Of a stretch of 45,564 nucleotides of DNA, positions 1 to 8,332 are shown piece after piece. The stretch is taken from positions 1 through 45,564 of the forward strand of contig QHTK01000062.1 in the NCBI GenBank assembly GCA_003220795.1, given 5' to 3'. Under the pieces are notes generated by a model. The model saw nothing but the letters and a program-made list of their open reading frames with translations. It was not told the DNA's origin and did no database searches. Made by a program: the position numbers and the translations under genes. The DNA is from Gemmatimonadota bacterium. Its GTDB lineage: Bacteria > Gemmatimonadota > Gemmatimonadetes > Gemmatimonadales > GWC2-71-9. The stretch's first letter is position 1. Each line of letters begins with the position of its first letter.

Positions 1-1
1 G

Positions 2-1090
2 ACGGTGACGGTGACGTCGCTGCCGCCGCCCCCGCCGGCCCCGGTGGCGTCGGTGGTGGTAAGTCCGGCGTCTGCCAGTGTGCCGGTGGGCGCGACGGTA
101 CAGCTCACGGCGAGCCTGAAGGACGCTAGCGGGAACGTGCTGACGGGCCGAACGATCGCGTGGGGGACGAGTGCGGCGGGCGTGGCGACGGTGAGCGCGA
201 GCGGGCTGGTCACGGGGTCGGCGGCCGGGACGGCGACGATCACGGCGACGAGTGAGGGGAAGAGCGGCACGGCGCTCATTGTCGTGGCGAGCGCCCCTCC
301 GCCGGGTACCAATCCCAACGAGCCCTCAGGCTACACCCGATTCGCGGAGCATGATTTCTCCACTCCGATCACGCAAAGCACGCCGAGCGCGACCGGGCTC
401 ATGGGCTTGTGGGCAATTGATGATCCCACCCTCTTGCCCAACATGACCTATGCGGTGGACCTCGGTGCTCCTCGGAGCGCCCCTCAGGTCTTTCAAGGCA
501 AGTTCCCGGCCGGGCTCCAGGGTGGCTTCACTTCGATCAAGTGGCAGGGCTGGGACGCGGCAGCGGACGGGAATAGCTATGGGACCGAAATGCGAGAGAT
601 TTATCTCTCGATGTGGATCAAGATTGTTGGCCCTGACTATGAGAACCAACCTGTTGCCGGGACGAAGATGGGATTCTTCGGTTACGCCGAGCCTAAGAGC
701 AGCCCGGGGAATCAGGGCGTCCCCAAGATCAAGGTGGACAGTCCTCAGATACGCAGCGACTTCAACCTGCGGTTCGAGCAGCAGAATACAGTGGACCGCA
801 TTCTCGACCAAAACGTTGATACGCGCCGGCTCATGACGTGCGGCGTCTGGCACCGTTGGGAGATGGTCCTAAGGCTCAACACGCTGGGCGTGACCGATGG
901 CGTGTTGCGGTGGTGGGTGGATGGTACGCTCATCATGGACTACAGTGACGTAACATACATCACGCCTGGCAACACCTTGGGCTTCTACACGTTCAAGTTC
1001 TGGCCCTACTGGGGCGGCATCGGCGGCTCAAAGACCCGGGACGACTACATGCAGGTGGACCATATCTACATCTCGGGCATCAAGAAATAA
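2..1090 (+). CDS. Secreted Ig-like (BIG2) protein with C-terminal jelly-roll domain, 5' partial
   Basis: The reading frame is open to the left edge, so the true start and any signal peptide lie outside the window. The visible 362 residues begin with a Thr/Val and Pro-rich linker, encoded partly by tandem GACGGT hexamers. A bacterial Ig-like group 2 domain follows (roughly residues 15-95, with the typical V-x-P-x-x-x-x-V-x-x-G start and G-T-A-T-I-T-A-T end). A second proline linker leads to about 250 residues rich in Trp and Tyr with the look of a concanavalin-like jelly roll (for example the W-H-R-W-E and W-W-V-D-G strands). Such folds are found in polysaccharide lyases and carbohydrate-binding proteins, and the adjoining exopolysaccharide locus fits a glycan-binding or glycan-cleaving role, which is inference. 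No catalytic residues could be assigned. Confidence 0.7.
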   Translation, partial: TVTVTSLPPPPPAPVASVVVSPASASVPVGATVQLTASLKDASGNVLTGRTIAWGTSAAGVATVSASGLVTGSAAGTATITATSEGKSGTALIVVASAPPPGTNPNEPSGYTRFAEHDFSTPITQSTPSATGLMGLWAIDDPTLLPNMTYAVDLGAPRSAPQVFQGKFPAGLQGGFTSIKWQGWDAAADGNSYGTEMREIYLSMWIKIVGPDYENQPVAGTKMGFFGYAEPKSSPGNQGVPKIKVDSPQIRSDFNLRFEQQNTVDRILDQNVDTRRLMTCGVWHRWEMVLRLNTLGVTDGVLRWWVDGTLIMDYSDVTYITPGNTLGFYTFKFWPYWGGIGGSKTRDDYMQVDHIYISGIKK

Positions 1091-1108
1091 GCTCTACGCC
1101 ACGACGCG

Positions 1109-1145
1109 AATGGGGTGTGGTGGAGACGCCACACCCCATTTTTTT
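1109..1145 (+). terminator. Intrinsic terminator after the Ig-like protein gene
   Basis: A 12-bp perfect inverted repeat (AATGGGGTGTGG at 1109-1120 and its complement at 1129-1140) encloses an 8-nt loop. The 3' arm runs into a stretch of seven T (1139-1145). It lies 18 bp after the stop codon and separates the first gene from the glycosyltransferase operon. Confidence 0.92.
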
Positions 1146-1224
1146 GGTGCCCGGCGGACATTGCTGGTACGTTCCGTGCGCCACGTAGATTCTGCGCGTG
1201 CTCATCGGGGAGTGACTAGGGGTC

Positions 1225-2448
1225 ATGTTCGCCATGGTGGTGACGGTGGTGTCGGCTGGCGTCGCGCTGCTCCTAGCCTTGCCGGCAATCTCGGATCTGT
1301 TATGTCTCCTTCGCCCCAGGACGGGGCGGCGTGAGCCGGCGCCGGGCACGTCGCTTCCTCGGCTGCTCTTCCTCGTTCCCGCTCACGACGAAGAGCTTCT
1401 GGTCACGGCGTGTGTGCAGTCGATCCAGGCGCTCGACTACCCTGCGGGGACATTCCGCACCGTCGTCATTGCGGATAACTGTGCTGATCGCACGGTCGAG
1501 CTCGCGCGAGCAGCGGGCGCCGAGTGTCTGGAGCGGCGTGATCCGCTGGCGCCTGGAAAGCCCCAGGCCGTCGGTTGGGCGCTGAGGCAGCTAGCGCTGG
1601 GAGACTACGACGCCTGCGTGATCGTGGACGCCGACACCGTCGTCGACCGAGCCTTCGCTCGCGCCCTGGCCCGCTGGGCGCCGTTGCGCGGCAAGCTGCT
1701 GCAGGCGTGCGAGCGGCCCCTGAACGAGACGGACAGTTGGCTGACGCGCCTGGCCGGCCTGCTGGCTCGGCGCCGGGGAGAGGTTGCCCTCCCCCTGAAG
1801 GAGTCTGCGGGTTTGAACTGTCCGCTCACCTGCGATGGTACGTGCATCGGCGGTGACATTCTCGTGCGGGACGGTTGGCAGGCCACCTCACTCACCGAGA
1901 ACTGGGAGTTGTATGCGAGGTATACCGTCGCCGGGGTGCCGATACATTTCGCGCGCGAAGCTCAGATCCACTATCAGGAGGCTCGCACTCTCCGGCAAGC
2001 GGCGACGCAGCGCCGTCGTTGGCTGGCAGGCCGACTCTGGGTGCTGCGACACTGGGGCGGGGCTCTGATCCGCAGCTCTCACATCACCCCTCATCAGAAG
2101 CTCGACGCGCTGTGCGAGCTCGGAGCACCGAGTCCCGTCTTGCATCTCGCGCTGGCCCTGATCCTCGCGGCGATCACGCTTACATGGCTGCCGCGGCCTG
2201 CCGGAACGGCGATCGCGGCGCTGGCCGTGGGGTCGCTGGGCTCGCAGGTAGTGGCAACCCTTGTCGCGTTGCGTCGGCACCCTCGTCCGTGGGCCACGCT
2301 GAGCGCCTTGCTCATGCTGCCCGTCTACGGTGTGTGGAGGCTCTTCCTCACGGTACTGACGCTGCTCACCCTGCGTGACACCCGCTGGAGGAAGACCGAG
2401 CACCACGGCGACGCACTGCCGGCTGCGGCAGGCGACCGGACCGGGTGA
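1225..2448 (+). CDS. Membrane-anchored family 2 glycosyltransferase
   Basis: Predicted inner-membrane glycosyltransferase of 407 aa that adds a sugar to a polyprenyl-linked glycan at the cytoplasmic face. It starts with a membrane segment (about residues 3-26). The GT-A fold then shows the nucleotide-binding start P-A-H-D-E, the metal-binding D-A-D in I-V-D-A-D-T, an acidic catalytic motif in T-E-N-W-E-L, and Q-R-R-R-W, the QxxRW motif of processive family 2 enzymes. Two or three further membrane segments lie at about residues 305-380. This architecture resembles hyaluronan/cellulose synthase-like or poly-GlcNAc synthase-like enzymes. Donor and linkage cannot be read from sequence. Its stop overlaps the GTG start of the deacetylase gene, so the two are translationally coupled. 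Confidence 0.85.
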   Translation: MFAMVVTVVSAGVALLLALPAISDLLCLLRPRTGRREPAPGTSLPRLLFLVPAHDEELLVTACVQSIQALDYPAGTFRTVVIADNCADRTVELARAAGAECLERRDPLAPGKPQAVGWALRQLALGDYDACVIVDADTVVDRAFARALARWAPLRGKLLQACERPLNETDSWLTRLAGLLARRRGEVALPLKESAGLNCPLTCDGTCIGGDILVRDGWQATSLTENWELYARYTVAGVPIHFAREAQIHYQEARTLRQAATQRRRWLAGRLWVLRHWGGALIRSSHITPHQKLDALCELGAPSPVLHLALALILAAITLTWLPRPAGTAIAALAVGSLGSQVVATLVALRRHPRPWATLSALLMLPVYGVWRLFLTVLTLLTLRDTRWRKTEHHGDALPAAAGDRTG

Positions 2449-3395
2449 CGCCACCACGCGAGCGTGCCCGTCGGGGCTTGGCACACGTCGGCATCTACCG
2501 CGCCGCGGTAGCGGCCGCGTACCGTGTGGGCGTTCTGAGCCGCGTGCCCTACTGGGTACGGCGCTGGCGTGACGCGGCGGTCATCGTTTCCTACCACAAC
2601 GTGGTGCCGGACGGAGCGCTGCGCGGGGAGCGGTTGTTGCATGTGCCCCTCGGCACGTTTCGCGCGCAAGTCGAGCGTCTCGCACAGGCGTTTCGCTTCG
2701 TTCCACTGGGCGACTTGCTGGCGCGGCACCGCGCGGGGCGGTCGATTCGGGGCCTGGCAGCGATCTCATTCGACGACGGCTACCGGGGCGTGCTGCGTCA
2801 CGCCCTTCCCGTCCTGCGCCAGCTCGGGCTTCCCGCCACAGTGTTCGTCGTCGCAGGGGCGCTTGCCAGGACCGAGCCGTTCTGGTGGGATCGGCTGGCC
2901 GACGCCGCGGACGGGGCGGTGCCCGACCGCGAGCGTTGGCTGACAGACTTGGCGGGAGAAGAGGCGCGGATCCTCTGTGCCGCGCATCGGCGCCGCCCCG
3001 AGCGCACGTGGAGCGACGATTACCTCCCGGCGAGCGCGGCCGAGCTGGCGGCAGTGGCCGATGAGACGGGCGTGTCGCTGGGTCTGCATACGGTAACGCA
3101 CCCCAACCTGATCCGGGTGTCGAGCGAGCGGTGCGTGGCGGAGCTAAACGGCTGCTGGACGATGCTGCGCGAGCGCTTCCCGGCAGTGCTCCCCGTTGTC
3201 GCGTATCCCTACGGGATGGTCGATGCCGCGGTGAGTAGCGCCGCGGCAGGCCGCGGATTCGGCGGCGTCACGCTCGTTGGGCGACCCCTAACGCCCCGTG
3301 ATGCGCCGACTCTCATTCCCCGCTTATTCGTCGGGCCAGGGATGAGCCCTGATGCCCTCGAGGTCGCGGCCGTGGGTCTTCGCCTGCTCCGGTGA
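2445..3395 (+). CDS. Polysaccharide deacetylase (NodB/CE4 family)
   Basis: Predicted carbohydrate esterase family 4 enzyme of 316 aa that removes N-acetyl (or O-acetyl) groups from the polymer. The NodB core shows F-D-D-G-Y at about residues 109-113, with the catalytic base and metal-binding Asp, and the metal-binding H-T-V-T-H at about 215-219. S-Y-H-N near residue 49 is also typical of the family. There is no clear signal peptide, so it may act in the cytoplasm or on a membrane-bound intermediate. The GTG start overlaps the previous stop (GTGA), which argues for one operon and matches known pairings of a processive GT2 with a deacetylase. Its last 83 bp overlap the convergent oxidoreductase gene. 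Confidence 0.88.
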   Translation: MTPPRERARRGLAHVGIYRAAVAAAYRVGVLSRVPYWVRRWRDAAVIVSYHNVVPDGALRGERLLHVPLGTFRAQVERLAQAFRFVPLGDLLARHRAGRSIRGLAAISFDDGYRGVLRHALPVLRQLGLPATVFVVAGALARTEPFWWDRLADAADGAVPDRERWLTDLAGEEARILCAAHRRRPERTWSDDYLPASAAELAAVADETGVSLGLHTVTHPNLIRVSSERCVAELNGCWTMLRERFPAVLPVVAYPYGMVDAAVSSAAAGRGFGGVTLVGRPLTPRDAPTLIPRLFVGPGMSPDALEVAAVGLRLLR

Positions 3396-5457
3396 CCGCA
3401 CCGGTAGGCGACGACGCGGCGGCGCTCCGCCGCGGTGATTGCGTCAGCACAAGGGGCGCCAGCGCCTGAATGCGCGTGGTGTCGACCGGTTGAGGGGCGA
3501 ATGCCCGCGCCGGGTTCATCGCGGGCCGCCGTGGGTGCAACACCTTTTGCAGGGCGATGCTGAGCCACGCCAGGGGAAGCAGCAGGGCGCGCGGCAGCCA
3601 TACAACCGTGAGATCCGGATTGGTGCGACGCAATAGTGTCACGAGGTCACGCTTCGTCGGCGGCTGGGGCGCGACGAGGTGGAGCGTCTCCGGCGCCTCG
3701 TCGAAGTGTAGGGCGAGCCAAGCGAGCGTTCGCGCCGCGAGGCTGCGCTCGACCACCGCTAGCTGATCCCTCGGTGACCCGACCGCGACAAACACGGGTC
3801 CCACGCGCCGCCCCAGCCGGCCTGGCGGATCAAAATGGCGCGAGTCGATGATCGCCCCGGGCCGCACGACCTTGACCTGAAGCCCCAGCTCTTCCCCGAG
3901 CCGGAGCGCCAGGCGCTCCGATTCGAGTTTGCCCCAGACATAGGGTCCACGGTCCTGCGAGTTCGGCGCCGGCGGCGTGCTCTCGTCCGGCGCGGCCTTG
4001 CGCTGCGATGCGCCATCGGCGAGCACGCCGAGGCTCGAGACGTGCACGATCGCCCTCACCCTTGCTGCGGCGGCGGCCGAGAGGAGGTGACGCGTCGCGT
4101 CGATAGAATTGCGCTGATGCGCATCCCAACTGCCCCGCGTCTCGGCTGCGCAGTGCACCACCACGCGGCAGCCCCGCAGCGCCCCGGTCGCGAGCGGCGC
4201 GCCCAGGTCGGCGACGACATATTCCACGCCGGGGATTTGCTCCCACGGGGCTGGCTCCCGTCGCACCACCGCGCGCACGGCGGTGCCGGCGTGCGTCAGC
4301 TCGCGCACGACCTCGCTCCCGAGCAACCCCGTGGCTCCGGTAACCGCGACGGCACTGCCGCCGGTGGCGATCGTCGGAGGAACGGGGCGGACGGGGGCGG
4401 CGGTGCCCGTGGTGGGAAGGATGACGGCGGCAATCTGGTCACAGATGCGCTGCGTCGCCAGGATGCTGTCTGGGGAGACCGGCGGCGCGCTCCCGGACTG
4501 GATGGCGCGGTAGAATGCCGCGGTGATCTCGGTCAGGCCGGGGTAGCTACGTTGGCGGGGGATCACTCGAGTGCTCAGCGTCGACGTCGCCTCGCCCACC
4601 AACTGACGAGCGAGGCGGAATGGCGCGAGCACCTTGTCGATGCCGGAAGTCCCTGGACCGAGGAGCCGCTGCACAGTCCCGACGACAAAGTCGCACTGTG
4701 CCATGCCGTGCGACCCGACGAGTCGCAGATAGTGCTGGACCGGTCGACCCTCGAGCGTGACCACGAGCGTGCCGGTCAGGCGACCGCACCGCACGAGCGC
4801 GTGCACCGTGCCCTGTGGGCCGACCTCGATCGCTATGAGGTCTATCGGACTGCGGGCGTCTCCCTGTCGCAAGAAGTGCTCGAGCAGGTACACCGGGTGA
4901 GGGAGGATGTCGAGCAGCTGGTGATGGGGGGCAAGCGGGGCGGTCCCCGTGGGGCGAGGCCCGGCAGGCGTGAAGGCGAAGAAACTCTCCACGTGCACCA
5001 CGTCGCCGAGATACGGGAGCAATGCCTGGGCACGCACCGCGGGCCGCTCGAACAGGCACTGGTGACCGGGGCAAACCTGCAGCCCTTGCCGCGAGGCGAG
5101 TGAGAGCACTTGCTCGGCCGCTACCGTGGATTCGGCGAATGGCTTTTCAACGTAGACGTGGCAACCGGCCCCGAGGGCGGCCCGGGCGAGTGTCGCGTGG
5201 GTATTGGCCGGGGTGCACACGTGCACGACGTCAACGGCCACCGTCGCGAGCAGCTCCTCGAGTGATGGGAACTCCCGCACGCCAAGGGACGCCTGACGGA
5301 CTGACGCGAGCGAAGCGGGCACGGGGTCGGCGACGGCGACGAGCTGCGCGAGACCGCCGCTCCGGGCGATGGCGCGGGCGTGGTGGAGGGCCATCCGACC
5401 GCCCCCAGCGAGGGCGACCCGCAGAGGTCTGGTGAAATCGCGTGCGTGGACCGCCAC
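3313..5457 (-). CDS. Fused Gfo/Idh/MocA oxidoreductase and extended-SDR sugar epimerase/dehydratase
   Basis: A single 714-aa reading frame joins two normally separate NAD(P)-dependent sugar nucleotide enzymes. Residues 1 to about 345 are a Gfo/Idh/MocA dehydrogenase, with a Rossmann start (A-L-A-G-G-G-R-M-A), the family E-K-P motif at 104-106 and H-P-V-Y in the C-terminal substrate domain. Residues about 370-690 are an extended short-chain dehydrogenase with G-A-T-G-L-L-G at 374-380 and the catalytic Y-V-W-G-K (Tyr506, Lys510). A Pro-rich linker joins them. A GGAGG sequence 7 nt before the GTG start supports this start. A likely role is making a modified nucleotide sugar, perhaps by oxidation and reduction, with substrate channelling. 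Both domains keep key motifs. The C-terminal 30 residues are low complexity and overlap the convergent deacetylase gene. Confidence 0.85.
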   Translation of the reverse strand: MAVHARDFTRPLRVALAGGGRMALHHARAIARSGGLAQLVAVADPVPASLASVRQASLGVREFPSLEELLATVAVDVVHVCTPANTHATLARAALGAGCHVYVEKPFAESTVAAEQVLSLASRQGLQVCPGHQCLFERPAVRAQALLPYLGDVVHVESFFAFTPAGPRPTGTAPLAPHHQLLDILPHPVYLLEHFLRQGDARSPIDLIAIEVGPQGTVHALVRCGRLTGTLVVTLEGRPVQHYLRLVGSHGMAQCDFVVGTVQRLLGPGTSGIDKVLAPFRLARQLVGEATSTLSTRVIPRQRSYPGLTEITAAFYRAIQSGSAPPVSPDSILATQRICDQIAAVILPTTGTAAPVRPVPPTIATGGSAVAVTGATGLLGSEVVRELTHAGTAVRAVVRREPAPWEQIPGVEYVVADLGAPLATGALRGCRVVVHCAAETRGSWDAHQRNSIDATRHLLSAAAAARVRAIVHVSSLGVLADGASQRKAAPDESTPPAPNSQDRGPYVWGKLESERLALRLGEELGLQVKVVRPGAIIDSRHFDPPGRLGRRVGPVFVAVGSPRDQLAVVERSLAARTLAWLALHFDEAPETLHLVAPQPPTKRDLVTLLRRTNPDLTVVWLPRALLLPLAWLSIALQKVLHPRRPAMNPARAFAPQPVDTTRIQALAPLVLTQSPRRSAAASSPTGAVTGAGEDPRPRPRGHQGSSLARRISGE

Positions 5458-5506
5458 TCAAAGACCTCCCGCGCTGGGCGTTGACAAACGGCGTCCCCGG
5501 GGGTCC

Positions 5507-5521
5507 GCAAGATGCGCACCA
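5507..5521 (-). promoter_or_regulatory. Candidate sigma-54 promoter for the fused oxidoreductase gene
   Basis: On the minus strand TGGTGC and TTGC are separated by exactly 5 nt, giving the required GG-N10-GC spacing. The predicted start of transcription is about 38 nt before the GTG codon at 5457. The -24 element has two mismatches to TGGCAC, so this is a candidate only. Confidence 0.33.
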
Positions 5522-5655
5522 ATCGCCTGTTCGGTGTCGGCGACGTTGCCGATGTCGCGCTCACGCAACAGAGGCAGCCTCCGGCCTGAGTGACAGGTGC
5601 CGCGGGCACCTCGTGGCGAGACGAAATCGGGAACTGCGCCCGGTGCGGCGGCATC

Positions 5656-5671
5656 CGGCCCCGTTCTTGCA
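5656..5671 (+). promoter_or_regulatory. Candidate sigma-54 promoter for the O-antigen ligase/polymerase gene
   Basis: CGGCCC and TTGCA lie 5 nt apart with correct GG-N10-GC spacing. The start of transcription would fall about 70 nt before the GTG codon at 5752. The -12 element is perfect and the -24 element is weak. Confidence 0.3.
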
Positions 5672-5740
5672 CCTCCGAGCGGGGTACCTCCGGGCCAGTG
5701 CGAGGCTTGGCCGCGCCACCCGCGCGGGACCGGAATGTTC

Positions 5741-5746
5741 GGAGGA
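5741..5746 (+). promoter_or_regulatory. Ribosome binding site that fixes the start of the polymerase/ligase gene
   Basis: GGAGGA lies 5 nt before GTG 5752. The frame is open upstream to 5590, but that extension has no hydrophobic segments and looks untranslated. Confidence 0.65.
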
Positions 5747-5751
5747 TCCGC

Positions 5752-7110
5752 GTGTTTAGAACCGCAACGACGACATCGCTCGGCTCGCTTCCGCGAGCCA
5801 GGCCGGCAGCGATTGGTCGCACCGGCTTACGCCTTTCACGCGATCCGTTCAGGGCAATTCTGTTCGTGATCACCGTCCTGACGGTGAGCCGCGTGCATCA
5901 GCATTTTCCCCTGCTCGCCAAGGCTCGGCCCGTCCTAGTGTTGTACATGCTCACCGCGGCATTCATCGTGTTGGCCCCGCGCTCGGTTTCGATGACAACC
6001 CTCTTCCGAACCTGGCCTCCAAAGGTCGTCGCTGCACTGGGAGTTGTGGCGTGCATCTCGGCGCTTTTCGGGATCTCGTTCGGCGGAGCGGCATCGTTTC
6101 TCGTCAGCGTCTATTCGTCCGTCCTGGTGTACGCATTTCTGCTGTTCATTGGAATCCGGAATGCGCGCGAGCTGTACACGTTCGTGTGGGCGTTCCTGGT
6201 AGGCGTTGCACTGCTCGTATGGCAGGCGCTCGCCGTGTTTCACCTCTTGCCGGTCCCGGGCCAGTCGATCGCACGCCTTGCCGAGATGTACACGTACGAC
6301 TCGAACGACCTAGGCTGCGTGCTGATTGTGGGACTAGTACTGGCCGTCCTGACGCTCCTTGTCGCCGGGAAGAAGGGCAAGGTGACAAGTGCAATGCTGC
6401 TCGTCGGCATCGGCGTCGCGCTCGCCCGTTCCGGCTCGCGGGGCGCGTTCGTCGGGTTGATCGGGACGGGGTGCGCGCTGCTGCTGTTGCTCAAGCGGGT
6501 GTCCCTGATGAAGCGGGTGGGCTTTGTTGCGATCGTTGGTGGTGGCCTGGCCGTGGCCGCGCCCCCCGGCTACTGGGAACAAATCGGCACCGTGTTGAGC
6601 CCCACGAAAGACTACAACTGGCAGTCTGGGGACGGCCGCCGTGAAATCTGGGCCCGCGGAATTGGGTACATGCTTGACTATCCCGCCTTCGGTATCGGGA
6701 TCAACAACTTCGAGCGCGCCGAAGGCACGATCTCCGACAAGGCGCGGCGCAGCTTTGCGGGTGACCCGATCCGCTGGGTGGCGCCGCACAACTCCTTTGT
6801 ACAGGTCGGCGCCGAACTGGGTTTGCCTGGGCTGATCCTGTGGAGCTCCCTGATCGTCGGCGGGATCGTTGGCATGTCCCGTTTGCGGCGCCGCCTACCT
6901 CCGGCCTGGGCGCACGGGGACGCCGAGGAGCGGCTTCTCTACCTGGCGACCTTTCATCTCCCACTGGCGTTGATCGGGTTCGCGATTACGGCTTCCTTCG
7001 TCTCGTTTGCGTACCTCGACCTGGTCTACATGCTCGCCGCTTTCGTGGCAGGTGTGTACGTGGCTGCCAGCGAGAAGGCGCGGCGGACGGCGGCGACGCA
7101 AGTCCGTTAG
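5752..7110 (+). CDS. O-antigen ligase / Wzy-like polysaccharide polymerase
   Basis: A polytopic membrane protein of 452 aa with about ten to twelve hydrophobic segments, beginning at about residue 35. It has the large periplasmic loop of the Wzy/WaaL superfamily before the last helices (about 280-350, with G-D-G-R-R-E-I-W and A-P-H-N-S-F-V-Q-V-G-A-E-L-G). The H-N-S-F near a glycine-rich G-L-P-G-L is characteristic of PF04932. In this locus it most likely polymerises lipid-linked repeat units in the periplasm, although ligation to another acceptor cannot be excluded. GTG 5752 is chosen because GGAGGA precedes it by 5 nt. It is followed 16 bp downstream by a glycosyltransferase gene on the same strand. 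Confidence 0.85.
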   Translation: MFRTATTTSLGSLPRARPAAIGRTGLRLSRDPFRAILFVITVLTVSRVHQHFPLLAKARPVLVLYMLTAAFIVLAPRSVSMTTLFRTWPPKVVAALGVVACISALFGISFGGAASFLVSVYSSVLVYAFLLFIGIRNARELYTFVWAFLVGVALLVWQALAVFHLLPVPGQSIARLAEMYTYDSNDLGCVLIVGLVLAVLTLLVAGKKGKVTSAMLLVGIGVALARSGSRGAFVGLIGTGCALLLLLKRVSLMKRVGFVAIVGGGLAVAAPPGYWEQIGTVLSPTKDYNWQSGDGRREIWARGIGYMLDYPAFGIGINNFERAEGTISDKARRSFAGDPIRWVAPHNSFVQVGAELGLPGLILWSSLIVGGIVGMSRLRRRLPPAWAHGDAEERLLYLATFHLPLALIGFAITASFVSFAYLDLVYMLAAFVAGVYVAASEKARRTAATQVR

Positions 7111-7126
7111 TCGCCCGCTCGATTCA

Positions 7127-8332
7127 GTGACCCGCTCTCTCGGGGACGTCGACGCGCTGGCTCGTGGTGCGCGAGTAGTGCAACCCGGGGACCGGCCCTC
7201 GGTCCCGCGCATCCGCGTGCTCCACGTCGTGCTTGATCTGCACGCCGGCGGCCTGGAGCGGCTCGTGGCTGATCTGGTCCGGCGCGTCGATCCGGTGCGG
7301 TTTGACAACCACGTGCTCGCCCTGCGCTTCCTCGGCCGGAATGCGCGCGGCCTCGAGCAGGCCGGTCGTTTGCACGTGGCCCGTCCGCTGCCACGTTGGA
7401 CCATGGTGTGGCCCTTGCCGCTGACTCGGCAGATCCGGGCAATCGCCCCCGATGTCGTGCATACACACAGTGGCGTGTGGTACAAGGCCTCCCTGGCGGC
7501 GCGCCAGGCAGGGGTGCGGCGATTAATTCACACGGATCATGGCCGCGTCGACCCCGATCGATGGGGGGGGCGCTTGCTGGATAGGCTGGCGGCGCGCCGG
7601 ACCGATGTGGTGGTGGCGGTGTCCGAAGCGCTGGCGCAGCAACTGGCGGCGACAGGCGTCGCCGAGGCGCGGCGGCTGCGCGTGGTGCCGAACGGCGTCG
7701 ACACCGAGCGGTTCGGCCCGCGGCCAGGCGGCGCCAGTGTGCGCCGTGAACTCGCACTGGACGATGTCACCCCGATCATCGGCAGCGTCGGACGGTTCGA
7801 CGCCGTGAAACGGTATGACCTGATGATCGAGGCCTTCGCGTGCCTCCGCGCGGCATGGCGCGACGGCCCCGCTCCCGTCTTGGTCATGATGGGCGAGGGG
7901 CCTGAAGGGGCTCGTCTCGCGGCGCTGGTGGAGACGCATCACCTGCAGGGTGCTGTCCGCCTGTTCGGATGGCGTGATGATGTCGAGCGCCTTCTGACGG
8001 CCTTCGATGTTTTCACACTCGCCTCGCGGAGTGAGGGGACGTCAGTCAGCCTGTTGGAGGCGATGAGCGCCGGGATTTGTCCGGTCGTCACGGACGTAGG
8101 CGGCAATCGCGCGGTGCTCGGTGCGGAGCTCCGTCATCGTCTCGTCCCGGCGGGGGACGCGCGGGCGTTGGCGGCTGCATGGGAGGCGGCGCTGGCGGAT
8201 GGGCAGGGTCGACGTGTCGACGGGGCGGCGGCGCGGCGACGCGTGGAGCAGCGGTTCTCCCTCGACGCCATGGTCCGCGCCTACGAACGCCTCTACGTGG
8301 GGGAGGCGGACACCGATTCCGCGACGACCTGA
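7127..8332 (+). CDS. Family 4 glycosyltransferase
   Basis: Predicted cytoplasmic GT-B glycosyltransferase of about 401 aa. The N-terminal half has the acceptor-side motif V-L-D-L-H-A-G-G-L-E-R, which matches the G-G-x-E-R type signature. The C-terminal half has the donor site: V-G-R-F-D-A-V-K-R, then the E-x7-E motif in S-E-G-T-S-V-S-L-L-E at about residues 302-310. It probably transfers a hexose or derivative to the growing lipid-linked repeat unit. The start is uncertain. GTG 7127 and GTG 7178 are both in frame, neither has a strong ribosome binding site, and homology begins only after 7200. It follows the polymerase gene by 16 bp and its last 40 bp overlap a convergent gene. Confidence 0.87.
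   Translation: MTRSLGDVDALARGARVVQPGDRPSVPRIRVLHVVLDLHAGGLERLVADLVRRVDPVRFDNHVLALRFLGRNARGLEQAGRLHVARPLPRWTMVWPLPLTRQIRAIAPDVVHTHSGVWYKASLAARQAGVRRLIHTDHGRVDPDRWGGRLLDRLAARRTDVVVAVSEALAQQLAATGVAEARRLRVVPNGVDTERFGPRPGGASVRRELALDDVTPIIGSVGRFDAVKRYDLMIEAFACLRAAWRDGPAPVLVMMGEGPEGARLAALVETHHLQGAVRLFGWRDDVERLLTAFDVFTLASRSEGTSVSLLEAMSAGICPVVTDVGGNRAVLGAELRHRLVPAGDARALAAAWEAALADGQGRRVDGAAARRRVEQRFSLDAMVRAYERLYVGEADTDSATT

Noticed and set aside
5590..5751. Upstream extension of the polymerase/ligase reading frame
   Set aside because: GGAGGA before GTG 5752 gives a better start, and the extension is hydrophilic with no likeness to the family's N-terminus.
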